This document shows, piece by piece, positions 1 through 11,265 of a DNA stretch of 64,000 nt (its first letter is position 1; the number at the start of each line of letters is the position of its first letter). The notes under the pieces were generated by a model. It was not told the DNA's origin. It did no database searches and saw nothing but the letters and a program-made list of their open reading frames with translations. The DNA is from Takakia lepidozioides (Eukaryota > Streptophyta > Takakiopsida > Takakiales > Takakiaceae). The stretch lies in the NCBI GenBank assembly GCA_030704615.1, contig CM060734.1:36038042-36102041 (forward strand), read 5' to 3'. The translations under genes were made by a program, and so were the position numbers.

Positions 1-70
1 TGTGACCATGGACCTTCAGAGCTCCCAGGCTTGCACACGCATTGCAAACACAAACAAATGTGATGTGGTG

Positions 71-249
71 ACAACTAGCATGTAGCCCAGTGGTAATGGG
101 CACATACCACGTTGGATGTGGTTGTGGGTTCAAACCACGGTCTGGTGTGTCATGAAGGTATCCACCTTTCAGCTGGAAGGCAGTAGCCCTTGTGGTGAAT
201 GGACACCATAAGTTACGCTCCCTTCGGGAGGCGTCATATATATATATAC
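71..249 (+). mobile_element. tRNA-derived SINE inserted in PPR pseudogene
   Basis: The left part carries a polymerase III box A-like TAGCCCAGTGGTAATGG and box B-like GTGGGTTCAAACC, and the copy ends in a TA-rich tail. It is flanked by imperfect target duplications, gtgatgtggt (60-69) and gtgatgcggt (250-259). The flanks are contiguous PPR sequence when compared with the neighbouring repeat at about 2340-2400. Other members of the family in this window are at 14551-14714, 27674-27812, 28890-29064, 54045-54127, 54191-54354, 58446-58604 and about 62680-62840. Confidence 0.85.
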
Positions 250-489
250 GTGATGCGGTTGGTTTTCACCCATTCGCACATCATTTGCTCATATGTCTCC
301 AAAGCCTCCATCCCGCACCCTTGCTGTGCATATCCTGCAATCATCACACTCCACAACACCACATCACGTTCAGCCATATTATCGAACACTCCATTTGCAT
401 CCTCGATGCACCCACATTTGACATACATGTCCATCAGGGCAATGTTCAGAATGAAATCGGTACAATTCCAGATTTGACGATGTCACCAT

Positions 490-1721
490 CACTATTACGT
501 TTTGGGGGGGTTAGCGATGCCCCAGCGACCTCCAACCGCCGCGATTAGCGACAGAAATACTCTACGGCGCCCGGGGCGCAGGAGACATTTTGCGATGTCG
601 GGAAGTCGCAGAGACGTCGCTCCTGGAATGTCGCTAATTAGCATCGTCGGGGAATCGCAAACCCCTCGGGACCCCCTGGCCGCGGCGCCGGCGCGACTTG
701 CGACGTCCGGGCATATATATATATATATATATAATATATATATTTTTAATTTTTAATTTTTTTAAAACGTTTTTTCCTGCGACGCCGCATTAGGGACGTC
801 CGGGGGTCGTAAATGCGACCCCCAGACATTACAGTAGGGGGGTACATTTGAATTTAGGTGGGAAAATTTGAATTTGAATTTGAATTTCAAAAACTAGTTG
901 ACCATTGACTCAGCGTTGACCATTGACTCCAATTTTGTCCAATGGCAGTTCATACATTGTTCTACATATATTAGGCAATGCATACTTGAACCTAAGACCT
1001 CCACATTATAATATTTCTAAGACAATACACACTAACCAACAAATCTACAATACATCTATGTATCACAAAAGCAGTCCAAGTATATATATACATATCAAGA
1101 GTTAGCTCCTAGTGACTACCACTATCTCAATCCTATCATTATGTGGCAGATTATGCGTACTCTACAAGAGCTCTCACAGCTGGAACTTGCACCGAGATTT
1201 GTCCCCAGAGTTCTTCAAGAACAAATATCTATCAATGGCCTAAGTTTTGTAAAACTGCATTGCAACTTATTGTTGGACAATGGCTGTAGTCTGAGGATGC
1301 CAAGCCCATTATGCTCTACAATCTACTCCCAGAATCAATTTTCCGCGACGCCCCCAGGACGCCGGGAATCGTAGCGCCGCAGCCCCAACGATTTTATTTT
1401 TTTATTTTTATTTTTTGGGCGATTTCCCACCATCGTAGGAGCGCTCGGCCGTCGCAAAAGCGTCGTTGGGCTACGGCGCTGCGACGCCTCGTTGCGATTC
1501 CCCGACGTCGCAACATCCCGAGGGTGTCGCAACCCCCCAGCGCGTTGGCGGGGGAATGGGCTCAGACCCTTTTCCGGCGACGGCATGGCATCGCAAGATG
1601 CCACACTGTCGTCCGCAAGTCCCGGGCCGGACCCATGCGCGACGCTGCAGTCGCAAGGGGGTCAGCGCGTCCGGCGCGCCCGGGGTCCCGGCATCGCTAA
1701 CCCCCTCTAAACGTAGTAGTG
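490..1721. mobile_element. Non-autonomous CACTA (EnSpm) element, GC-rich ends
   Basis: The left end begins CACTATTACGTTTTGG and the right end, reverse-complemented, begins CACTACTACGTTTAGA. Both continue into GGGGGTTAGCGATGCC, giving a terminal inverted repeat of about 34 bp with a few mismatches. The 3-bp target duplication is CAT at 487-489 and 1722-1724, splitting what in sister PPR repeats is a continuous gatgtcRccatggacctctt. CACTA-type ends plus a 3-bp duplication fit the EnSpm/CACTA superfamily. The 1232-bp element has no transposase reading frame. Its arms (about 490-835 and 1345-1721) are very rich in GCGACG/CGTCGC words, and its centre (about 836-1340) is AT-rich. Positions 1150-1190 resemble the minus strand at about 3750-3795, a possible captured gene fragment. 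Confidence 0.88.
719..745. repeat. TA microsatellite inside the CACTA element
   Basis: A run of alternating TA lies between the GC-rich left arm and the AT-rich centre of the CACTA element. It is simple sequence with no other signal. Confidence 0.8.
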
Positions 1722-2838
1722 CATGGACCTCTTTGCCCTTTTCCAGGGCTGCCAGGCTTGCACACGCATTGCAAATGCAAACAAACGTCATGTGGTTGGG
1801 CTTCACCCCCTTCGCACATCATTTGCTCATAGGTCTCCAAAGCCTCCATCCCGCGCCCTTGCTGTGCACATCCTGCAATCATCGCACTCCACGACACCAC
1901 ATCACGTTCAGCCATACTGTCGAACACTCCCTTTATATATGTCCACGAGGGTGTTGTTCAGAATAACATTTGGTACAACTGCAGCTCTGACAATGTCGCC
2001 ATGGACCTCTTTGCCCTTTTCTAGAGCTGCCAAGCTTGCACACTCATTGCAAATGCACAGAAACATGATGTGGACCTCGGGCTTCACCCCTTCCCCCATC
2101 ATTTGATCGTAGGTCTCCAAAGCCTCCATACCACTTGCCTGTTATGGATACCTTGCAAGCATCGTGTTCCATGACACCACATCTCGTTCAGCCATAGTGT
2201 TGAAAACTCCCTTCGCATCCTTAATGCACTCACATTTGACATATATGTCCACCAGGGTAGTGTTCAAAATGACATCTGGTACAATTCCAGCTTTGACGAT
2301 GTCACAATGGACCTCTTTCCCCTTTCCAAGAGCTCCCAAAGGCTTGTACACACATTGCAAACACAAACAAATGTGATGTGGTTGGGCTTCACCCTTTTGC
2401 GCAACATTTGTTCATAGTCTCCAAAACATTCCTACCACACCCAAGCTTGGTAAATCTTGCCAACATTATATTCTAAGTGATCAAAGATCGTTGAGGCATT
2501 CTGTTGAACACTTGGTGAGCATCCATGATGCTCCCGCACTTAACATACATGTTGACAAGGGTGTTGAGGAGAAAAACATTTGGCGTGAATCCACTTTAGA
2601 TAATGCGAGTGTGTCTCCGCTTTCCAACTTCCAGACCTTCCATCTTGATGTACTTAAGCAAGAGACAGACATACATAGAAATGCCTCCTTGGTTTAAAGT
2701 TTGTAGAGCCTCTGTCAGTCTGCCTGCCGCACAAAGCATCTTTACATGCCCAGAAGTGCCAGAAGAGGCATTGTGGACTCCCTCTCTTGATCCTCTTTCA
2801 AAAGCTATGGTCATGGTTGAGGTGCCTGATTTTATCAA

Positions 2839-5800
2839 CTGTGCCGCTGCAGTTTCTTGTAGCTATTTATCCACAGGGAATCATAGGTAATCTGGAGCTT
2901 GAAGTCCGGCCCTCTTGGATGAATCTGGACCCACACTCTATCCCTGCTCCTTCAGCTACCTTTGCACAGATCATACATCCTTGCCTTGCTGCTAGCAGCT
3001 GACAAGGACAACCTAGATTTGTTCTAGGAAACACCCAAATCAACATATCCCACTAGTTCCTATGCTCAATTGCATCTGTTACTCTCTGTAATCCAACAGG
3101 CATTGATATTTTTGCATCGATTGTCCAACTATTGACTGGGGTCAGAAAAGTATTCATTCCACAGCTTCTCCTCGTCTCTGTTACTGACAGCGTGAAGTTC
3201 TTCCAGGACACACCCCAACCCTACTTATCGCACTAGTTCCTATGCTGACTAGTGTATTCATTCCGAAGCTTCTCCTCGTTATCTGTTTTTGGATATTTTC
3301 CTGCTGCCACATCGGCAGTAACTTGTCAAGGTCACTCAAACCATCACAGATCCACCCAACGAGCTCACTTACAAAATTCAATATGCATCTCAGGGCCGAG
3401 TCTGATGAAAGGGCAAAACAGGCTGAAATAGGTCGAAGAAGGTGCCTTCACCACATTGTCCTTGACCTTGTGTCATGACCCATGGAGGATTTGGGCAACC
3501 ATCAACCCAAAAGGACCTCTTGTGTGTGCTGCTTGTGTCTGTAGTCAGGTAATGTCGGATTGGTCTGTGAAAACCACCACAGTGCAGCTGAATAGGCAGA
3601 GATTGAAACACGGCCTGCAAAGACCAAGCTGATTCTCCCAAGGACCTTGTAAACATCAGGAAGAATACCAAAAAATGGTACTAAGAGTCCACATTTGCAG
3701 GATGGACAAACTTCTTCACATCGTACACTAAGAACACCTTGCGATTGCGGTTGTTCCACCATCTGTGAGAGCTCTTGCGGTGTACTCATAATCTGCAAAT
3801 GTCTCCATCTACGATCAGCGTGTGAAACCCCTCCTGCAGTTCAAAGAAGATCAAGAACTGAGTAGTTCCGGAAAACATGAAGCGAGTTCTATTGGCGTTT
3901 TTCGGGCGGGCAATCCGGGCAGATTCCAAAACATTTGACGATGATAATGGCAACGAAACGTGGCAACGATGACATGGCAATGATGATGAAGCACTATGAC
4001 ACCCTATATCTGCTCTACGCTAAACCATGATGAAGCACTATGACACCCTATATCTGCTCTACGCTAAACTAGCTTCCGACCTTCGGCCGTCGGGGTGGTC
4101 TATTTGAGGTTGTGAATCGTATATTACTTGCTCTGGCTACCCAAACAAAAGTGGGGTGAGGGAAGAGAGCGGAGCACATCAAACCAGGAGCCCTCACTTT
4201 AAGCATATTTTGACACTCCGCACATCAACCAATTTCCATCATGTGGGGTTTCAAGTATTTTTGTTAAAGAATCCAGCCCGCAGAACATACCAGCTAGCAG
4301 TCATTCAACACCTGTAAAGTAAGTTCTCAAAAGAGGAGAATCTAACCTACCAAGACGTCCTTCACTGATCCATGTTTTGGAAATTTCTGTTTCACCTCCA
4401 TTCTGAGGCTTGCTAGAAACACATGTATCCAACTGATCACCCATGCTCTCCTTGTTGGAGATGTCCTTCTCTTCATCTCATTCTGAAATTCTTCGTTCTT
4501 CCACAGAGGTCCCTAGCAGTTTGGAAATGATTCTGGAGCCATCGGTTTCGTGCGTGAACACCAAAATGGATGTTATGGGTCTGCAGAAGAGATGAGAGAT
4601 CGGGTTCTGACACTCCCCAGCTTGTGGTCTTCCCCCTCCACCTGCTTCACTTGTTGACATTAAGAGGTGGGATCAGTAGTATCCTCCTCTCCAGTGGGTG
4701 GGCACAATCTCCTCTCCCTCATCTGGGAAGTCTCTTGATGCCTCTCTTGCTTTCTGTATACGCTAGTCTATCTCTTTCTGCATTGGATCTTCATAGTCCT
4801 TGTCAGTGTGATTGAGAGTTTCTTCTTACATGCAGCAGAAACTACACAATAAAGCATTGATATATGGATAGGCAGCTGTTTTTTGTTTGTTGGGGGGAGG
4901 AGATGGAGTGGTCCTGATACTTCTGCATCACTGATTCTGCTGGGACCTTGTCAATGTGAAGGCTGTAGAAAAGCTCCCTGGAATCAGTAGCTACCCAGGT
5001 GCCTTTCTCTGCCTCAGGCCGGTAAAACCACTGACCATGATCTTTTGCTTGATTTCCTGGGAGGGTGAAAGTGAAAAATGAAGTAAGTTTACCTTATACA
5101 TAGTGTCATTGTTCATCTTGTCCTGCTCCCTCATTAATCGAACTGGCAGATTGCGTGGCACGAAATCTATCAAAGTGATTCTGTAACAATGCCCAGCTGC
5201 CATACCTTGATAAAGGGCACCGTCAGGCTTCTGGCTATTCTTCTCACATGACTAACACAGGGTTGACCTGCAAAGAAATACACGAACAGTTGGAGATTTA
5301 GTCTCAAGATAATGGCAGGGTCTGACAAACTTCAAGGATCCTGGAGCAAGATGTATCTAGTGCCTTATCCTTTTCATTTGTTTGATATCAAAGTTCTTGA
5401 AAAGAGAGATGCCAGCTTCAATGGCAAGAAATCAGAGACTCTTGGTGACCTGCAAACACCAGTAAAACTTAGTGTTTGATGTCAACAACAACCAAAGTGG
5501 CACGTACTAGAGTTGTTCCGAAGGTTACAAACAGGTCAACGTCAAGCAAGAAGTCTACTGAGAAGTCACATCCTTATGGAAATCATCCATGGATTCAAGC
5601 TTGTCTCTGCTCTTCAGCCAAAGATACTGGCCATTTAGTGATGTCTTTTGACAGGATAAGTTTATATCTAGGCATGCCTGATCTGCCTGCATGCCCTTCA
5701 ATTGTTCAATGAACAAAAAGTCAAAAACCTGAGAGACTAACTTGCGCATCCTGACCTTTAGATCAAGCAGAACTGACGTTCAGGATAGTCCATTATGCGA

Positions 5801-6749
5801 TGTCTTGTGTGCTACAATACTATGAAGGGACAATCAAGTCTCTTACCTAATGGGACGACACATGAGGTTACTTACAGTAATGTCACTGCTCCATAGGTCG
5901 CCACGCCTCTCTTCGTCATCCTCGCCAACCAATCTCACAACAGCATTGCAAATCCATGATTTGGGGTTTGATCCACCAGCACTAGATGATTGGAGATTGC
6001 TGGAGTCAATACCAACAAAGTAGCACAACTTTCACATGAGGTGCTGGTTGTAGAACTTACACAGATTGTGCAAAAAGCCGACCCATTTTAGGTAAGCCCC
6101 TTCATTTGTCATCACCTGACACTAGTAAAATGGAGAATACTAAACCCAGTCATGATGAATCAAGGAGCTCTTGTCTCTCTCGGACACGTTACGATTCCTT
6201 ATGATTGACAAAGAACTGAATTATGAAAAGCTAGTTAGAAAAGGAACTTGGACACTGTTTTTGCCTGTACTGCTTGAGGCTCATCCCCCTTCTGTTGGCA
6301 TACCTCAATTGGGGTTTGGAGGTTACTTTCATGCGTTATCTTCACATACAACCATCCCGGATGCAGGACCACTCAATGCATGTCTAACGGAAATTTCTCC
6401 ACCCTGTCAAGAAAGATGATATCCTGCATTGGCCTTCAGTGTTGTGGAGGGAACCATTGAGGAACATACATATGAGAGATTGTGGTATTCCTTTGGTCCT
6501 GGGGTGGCATTCCTAGATTGCTTTGAGGGCCTTCACATGGTGCAATACCCAAGGTGTTGAGCAGGATCTTCATTTTTGTTTCCCCCTCAAGACTGACTTG
6601 AAGTGGCCCAACCTGTTGGCTACTGAGTATGTTGCCGAGGTACCATCTTCAGATCCTTATATCCTCAAATTGTTCCTTCCAAATGTCAACCTTAAATAGT
6701 TGGAGATTCCAAAGAACATACAAGTGGGTCATAGATATTTTACTTACAA
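2839..6749. other. Mostly unassigned region with possible exons at 4990-6028
   Basis: No complete gene was found. Three minus-strand frames have exon-like protein texture and could belong to one spliced gene: 5843-6028 (contains WICNAVVRLVGEDDEERRGD), 5555-5749 (contains QVFDFLFIEQLKGMQADQA) and 4991-5203 (contains YRITLIDFVPRNLPVRLMRE). I could not identify the family, and the intervening segments have stops. A 37-bp segment beginning ccatgatgaagcactatgac is imperfectly duplicated near 3980-4060. The rest (2839-3389, 3981-4990, 6029-6749) shows nothing I can support. Confidence 0.25.
3390..3980 (-). other. Unassigned coding-like fragments
   Basis: Two overlapping minus-strand open frames (3786-3980 and 3502-3798) read without stops for 64 and 98 codons. 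The second contains the stretch STPQELSQMVEQPQSQG and a CPSCKCG cysteine pair. The DNA around 3750-3795 (a possible acceptor ttgcag followed by ATTATGAGTACACC) is similar to 1150-1190 in the CACTA element, so this may be an exon of a gene whose fragment was captured. I do not recognise the family. No complete gene model could be built, and chance frames are possible. Confidence 0.25.
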
Positions 6750-9263
6750 TCACCAATAATCCCCACAAGAACACACCCCATTCTTGAAGTGATGAAAGCG
6801 GTTGGCATCCCTTGCCACAATTTCTCGTCCAACAATCTTCGATATGAGTTTGGTGGCGGTGTGACAATCACCACATACCCGCAGGTTCTTGATTATGCGG
6901 ATCGGTGTCCCAGGAGGCGTACTGATGAGCCCAAAAGCAATTGCCAGCTTTTCGCTGTGGTGACACAGAGCCTTTTCCTTCACTCCATCATCGACATCAT
7001 GCAAGACAAAGCGTGTATCTGGCACATATCCTGCCTCCTTCATTTGCCTAGTCAATGTCTCCAACTCGGCATAAATTTCCTTGCTTTTCGAGTGTGATCT
7101 ATCTTCTACAAGGAACGTATGTACCCTATTCTTCACCTCTATCCAGCTGCGCCCTGGCTCTTTTTTCACACCTCTGGTGTCCATCATTTTTCTTACCCTT
7201 GCTATTTCATCCCACCTGCCAGCTGCCGCATAGATGTTTGAAAGCAGCACATATACTGCAGCATTTTGTGGTTCGAACTTGAGAACACGATCGGCGGTCC
7301 TTTCTGCTAGCTTCAAATTGCCATGGTTTCTGCATGCACCAAGCAGTGCCACCAAGACTGTAGCACTTGGTTCAAATGGCATTTTGTTGATCAAGTCATT
7401 TGCCTCATCCAATCTCCCTGCACGGCCAAGAAGGTCAACCATGCAGCCGAAGTGCATCAGCTTCGGTGTGATGCTGTGATCTTGGCTCATGGAAAGGAAG
7501 TAATGATGACCTTCATCCACTAGCCCCACGTGGCTACATGCAGAGAGAACACCAATAAATGTCACGTCGTCTGGCTGCAGACCTTCAGATTGCATCTCTT
7601 CAAAGAGTTGGAGGGCCTCCTTACCATGCCCGTGCTGGGCATATCCTACAATCATTACATTCCATGAGACCACATCCCTTTTGAGAATATCGTTAAACAC
7701 TCGTTGTGCATCCCCCATGCTCCCACACTTAGCATACATGTCAACGAGTGCAGTCCCCACACAGATATCTGACTCAGATTCCCTGATATGGGCATGTACC
7801 CACTTGCCCTCTTCGAGGGCTCCAATGCTGGCAACAGCCTTGAGGATGCTGACGCAAGTAGACTTGTCAGGTTTCACTCCTTCTTGTTGCATTTTCTGAA
7901 ATAGTCCAAATGCCTCTGCACCATCCCCTTCCTGAGCTAATCCAGCCATCATTGCAGACCATGAGATAACATCTCGCTCGGGCATTCTGTCAAACACTCG
8001 TTGTGCGTCCACCACACTACCGCACTTGCAATACATGCTGAGAAGAGCAGTCCCCACTCGGACATCTGACTCAAATCCAGCTTCGATAATTCCCACATGG
8101 ACCTGCTTGCCTTGTGCCAGTGCTGCTGGGATGGCACATGCATTGAGAATGCTGATGAAGGTGACCTTGTCTGCTTTCAAGCCTTTTCTTTGCATTTGCC
8201 AATAGAGTTCAAAGGCATCTGCCCAATGACCCTGCTGACAATATCCTGTAATCATAGCAGTCCATGAGACCACATCTCGCTTTGGCATTTTATCAAACAA
8301 TTTGCGTGCATCCACCACACTCCACTTGCAATACATGCTGACAAGGGCAGTGCCTACTCGAATATCCGACTCAAATCCAGCCTTAATGATGCTGGCATGG
8401 AGCAGCTTGCCATGTTCCAGAGCTGCAGGGGTGGCACATGACAGGATGCTCATGAACGATATTTGGTTCGGTTTCACCCCATCTCCTTGCATTCGCTGAA
8501 AGAGTTCGAATGCCTCTCTACCATGCCCCTGCTGAGATAATCCTGCAATCATGGCATTCCATGAGATCAAATCTCTCTGAGGCATGTTGTCAAACACTCG
8601 CCGGGCATCCACTACACTCCCGCACTTGCAATACATGCCAACCAAGGCAGTCCCCACGCGCACATCCAACCCAAATCGAGCTTCAGCGATGCCAACATGC
8701 AACCGCTTCCCCTCTTCGAGAGCTGCTGGGCTGGCACACGCCTTCAGGATGCTAACGTAAGTTACCTTGTCTGCCTTTACGCCTTCTCTTTGCATTTGCC
8801 AAAAGAGATGAAGAGCCTCCTCACCATGACCGTGTTGAGATAAACCTGCAATCATCACATTCCATGAGAACATCTCTCGCTTGGGCATTTCGTCGAACAC
8901 TTTGCGTGCATCCACCACACTCCCACAATTGCAATACATGTTCAGAAGGGTGTTTCCCAGGAAGATGTCTGGCTCCAATCTACTTTTGATAATATGTGAA
9001 TGGACTCCCTTTCCATCTACGAGGGTCCTCCTCTTAGCACACAGCTGCAAAAGCTGAACACACGTATCGTAGTATGCCCCATAGCCTCGTTTCTCCGTCA
9101 GGTCCAGCATCTCCTTTAAACCACTAGTTCCAGAGGTGTCAGTACTGTTGCTTCCATCGCCATCTCCATTTGATGTTTGTTTTCTACAAAGGGTGGCTGT
9201 GGCAATGCTCATACCGTTGGCCCCGTTCTGATGTCGATTAAACCGCGAGGGCTCGTTCAACAT
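6750..9263 (-). CDS. PPR-DYW protein, predicted organelle C-to-U RNA editing factor
   Basis: An 837-residue frame starts at ATG 9263 and ends in GDYW followed by TGA. After a polar N-terminal leader of about 50 residues come five successive PLS-type PPR triplets of about 100 residues each (motifs such as VGTALVGMYCKCGSVVDA and DVVSWNVMIVGYAQHGHG). These are followed by E-type motifs with the PG box (PGRSWIE) and a DYW deaminase domain over roughly the last 135 residues. The cytidine-deaminase signature is visible: HSEKLAIAFGL supplies the H and catalytic E, CGDCH supplies zinc ligands, and the end reads FHHFKNGVCSCGDYW. DYW proteins bind organelle transcripts through the PPR array and edit C to U; the target RNA cannot be read here. 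The gene has no intron, as usual for the family. The third triplet lacks single residues in two places (SILSCATP, MYCKWSVVDA), and the fifth has a shortened helix (HIRESESDIC). Targeting to plastid or mitochondrion is undecided. Confidence 0.95.
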   Translation of the reverse strand: MLNEPSRFNRHQNGANGMSIATATLCRKQTSNGDGDGSNSTDTSGTSGLKEMLDLTEKRGYGAYYDTCVQLLQLCAKRRTLVDGKGVHSHIIKSRLEPDIFLGNTLLNMYCNCGSVVDARKVFDEMPKREMFSWNVMIAGLSQHGHGEEALHLFWQMQREGVKADKVTYVSILKACASPAALEEGKRLHVGIAEARFGLDVRVGTALVGMYCKCGSVVDARRVFDNMPQRDLISWNAMIAGLSQQGHGREAFELFQRMQGDGVKPNQISFMSILSCATPAALEHGKLLHASIIKAGFESDIRVGTALVSMYCKWSVVDARKLFDKMPKRDVVSWTAMITGYCQQGHWADAFELYWQMQRKGLKADKVTFISILNACAIPAALAQGKQVHVGIIEAGFESDVRVGTALLSMYCKCGSVVDAQRVFDRMPERDVISWSAMMAGLAQEGDGAEAFGLFQKMQQEGVKPDKSTCVSILKAVASIGALEEGKWVHAHIRESESDICVGTALVDMYAKCGSMGDAQRVFNDILKRDVVSWNVMIVGYAQHGHGKEALQLFEEMQSEGLQPDDVTFIGVLSACSHVGLVDEGHHYFLSMSQDHSITPKLMHFGCMVDLLGRAGRLDEANDLINKMPFEPSATVLVALLGACRNHGNLKLAERTADRVLKFEPQNAAVYVLLSNIYAAAGRWDEIARVRKMMDTRGVKKEPGRSWIEVKNRVHTFLVEDRSHSKSKEIYAELETLTRQMKEAGYVPDTRFVLHDVDDGVKEKALCHHSEKLAIAFGLISTPPGTPIRIIKNLRVCGDCHTATKLISKIVGREIVARDANRFHHFKNGVCSCGDYW

Positions 9264-11265
9264 GAGTTGACACCCCAGCGTCCTGCGTGATAGACATGCA
9301 AGAGTTCAATCCAATTATGCTTCTCTGGCTCTTCATTGGTTTCGCAAAGAAACGGGTCTTACTCAAGCATTTACATTGGGTTAGGGTTTCAACTTTATTC
9401 AGACCACAGACGAGAGGGATGAGTTGAGCATATCATACCGAACACTACAAATCTGTCTTCGGAAGCCCATGGGTACGACGCCCCATGCTAACTCTCGCGA
9501 GCCGTGTGTCCTCCACAGCGAGAGGCCAAAGCCTGATCATAGTTTCCCAGTGACATGCACAGAGACAATGCAGTGAAACCCACTAGATTATTTGCTGCTC
9601 CTCCCTCACCGCGCTAGCATGTTTGGTGGTTTGCAACAGATCCACTGTCTAGGGAGTAACAGGGGGGAGGGGCGGGCCACGCAGGCACACCCGCCCAGGG
9701 AGCATTCAACTCCCGGGCCTTTTCTATTACTTGGCGATGTGTATGCAGGAAAGAGGGCACAGGTGTCACATTCATTCCGTTAGCCGACAGTTGCAGACGT
9801 GCAACAGTTCAAAGCTGAGAGGTGCTTGTCCCACAAATGGATAGAAAAGATGAGGTTAACTCACTGCCTGGTTCAGGAGTTTTCAATCGGATCCTGATTG
9901 GCATCACGATTTGTAGAGGTTGGAGAGAGAAATTGCGGAACCAAGAGGAGGGATGGATAAGTATGCTGAAACTAAAGAGAATATAGCAGCTGTGAGTGCG
10001 AGGGGTGGACATCAGTAATAACCAGACTGACAATATCGAATCCTCCACACCCGAGCTTGACCGCAGGCTGCACTATGCGCGCATTAGACAACCATCTACA
10101 TCAGTGTCGGTAGATGGCTTGACACAGCTGAGGCTCATCCATGACAAAATGCTTCGCTTCTGGGAAGATATGTGGACGAGCTTGCCATGCTGTCTGCCTG
10201 TACGACGTGCTTCCTCGTCATGCTTATTCCCTTATGCATGTGACTCGATCAACTTGACCCTCCCTCAAGGATAAACTGAGAGAGCGAGATGGGTCCAAAG
10301 GGCTTGCATAAGTAGGCAAGCTTAAGTGATTCTGTGAGGTATGCATAGCGCCTGTCACTCATGTGTGCAATCTCTGTATGCCAGGCTTTAAACAGATTGA
10401 GGGTGATCAATGCCAGAGCGGAAAGAGAACGGAAAACCCAGTACTATTGTGGAAATGTATGATCCTACAGCATGTCTACCGTTGTTGTCCGACGACTGCA
10501 AGGATCAACATCGCAGAATCTCCCTCAAGTAAGAACATTGCAGCTGGGTTGTCTGCTGTTGTTTATCGACATTTGCGCCCCAGTACTACTTCAATGCACA
10601 ATCTAGCATCAAGATTATCAAAGAGGGCCGCGGGATTTTTTAACGGCTTATGATCTTTGTGAAAGGAAGCGAATCTACAGGGCATAGAGATTGTTGAATC
10701 ATGCGAAAAATACAAATCTGAACTTGAATAAACAGTCTGACTCCAGTTGCTGCAACCGGCCATCAAACAATCCAAATGTTGCAAGGCAAGAGGAAAATTG
10801 GGTGATCATGCAAGGTGGGAGATTCAAAAAATAGTTAAACTTTCGAGCTCACTTCGAGCTTTCTTTTCAGTGTTTAAATTGCAGGGAATATTCTTGCTCA
10901 CTCCAGCAAAGAATGATGATTTCCCCTATTATACAAATCTACGGTATGATGGGTCAATTTTTTCCCACTGCTGGTTTTTCATTGAGCCTCGTGAACAAAA
11001 TTCGGTACCCGGAACTACGGTTCAAACGCATCAAATGCGGCGCTACAATTGCGTGATGACTACGAAAAAACTGCTCCGACGAAGCTGAAGTTGACGGATT
11101 GCATGTTGTTTGGGTTGTATCGGTTTTGATGCATAGCTCTACCAACGTCAAGCCCTACTCCCTAGCTGGGTTGACAAAAAAGACGTCCCCATTGAAGTCA
11201 GCCATTTACATGTTACTAACAAGGAAACACGGGCGGAGAGAGGGCGGAGAAGGGACGTTGAATGG
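9264..11265. other. Intergenic, nothing recognised
   Basis: This stretch lies between the 5' end of the PPR-DYW gene and the 3' end of the J-protein retrocopy. Short open frames exist on both strands, but none has recognisable domains, consistent splice signals or similarity to other parts of the window. The first few hundred bases presumably hold the PPR promoter and 5' UTR; no motif was convincing. Confidence 0.4.

Larger units (their letters stand above)
1..2838 (-). pseudogene. Degraded PPR gene, split by a SINE and a CACTA element
   Basis: Read on the minus strand, PPR-like segments run from about 2838 down to position 1 in several frames. They include a 5' part (2596-2838) with the motif LTEALQTLNQGG, then NTLVNMYVKCGSIMDA near 2500-2590, and repeats at 2142-2366, 1908-2129, 1725-1927 and 234-434 carrying motifs such as AERDVVSW and MEALETYEQMM. 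The frame is broken repeatedly: for example, a codon after HTRII near 2596 reads TAA, and other repeats are joined by frameshifts. Two mobile elements interrupt it (71-249 and 490-1721). Removing both restores continuity of the PPR pattern across the junctions. Functional relatives are organelle RNA-binding proteins; this copy cannot make such a protein. It may extend left beyond the window. The repeats differ from those of the intact gene at 6750-9263, so it is not a fresh duplicate of it. Confidence 0.88.

Noticed and set aside
80-150. Functional tRNA gene
   Set aside because: The box A and box B region cannot fold as a tRNA cloverleaf, and the sequence recurs with a common non-tRNA body, so it is a SINE head.
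1335-1806. Overlapping frames in the right arm of the CACTA element
   Set aside because: Same GC-rich artefact; composed of CGTCGC words and homopolymers.
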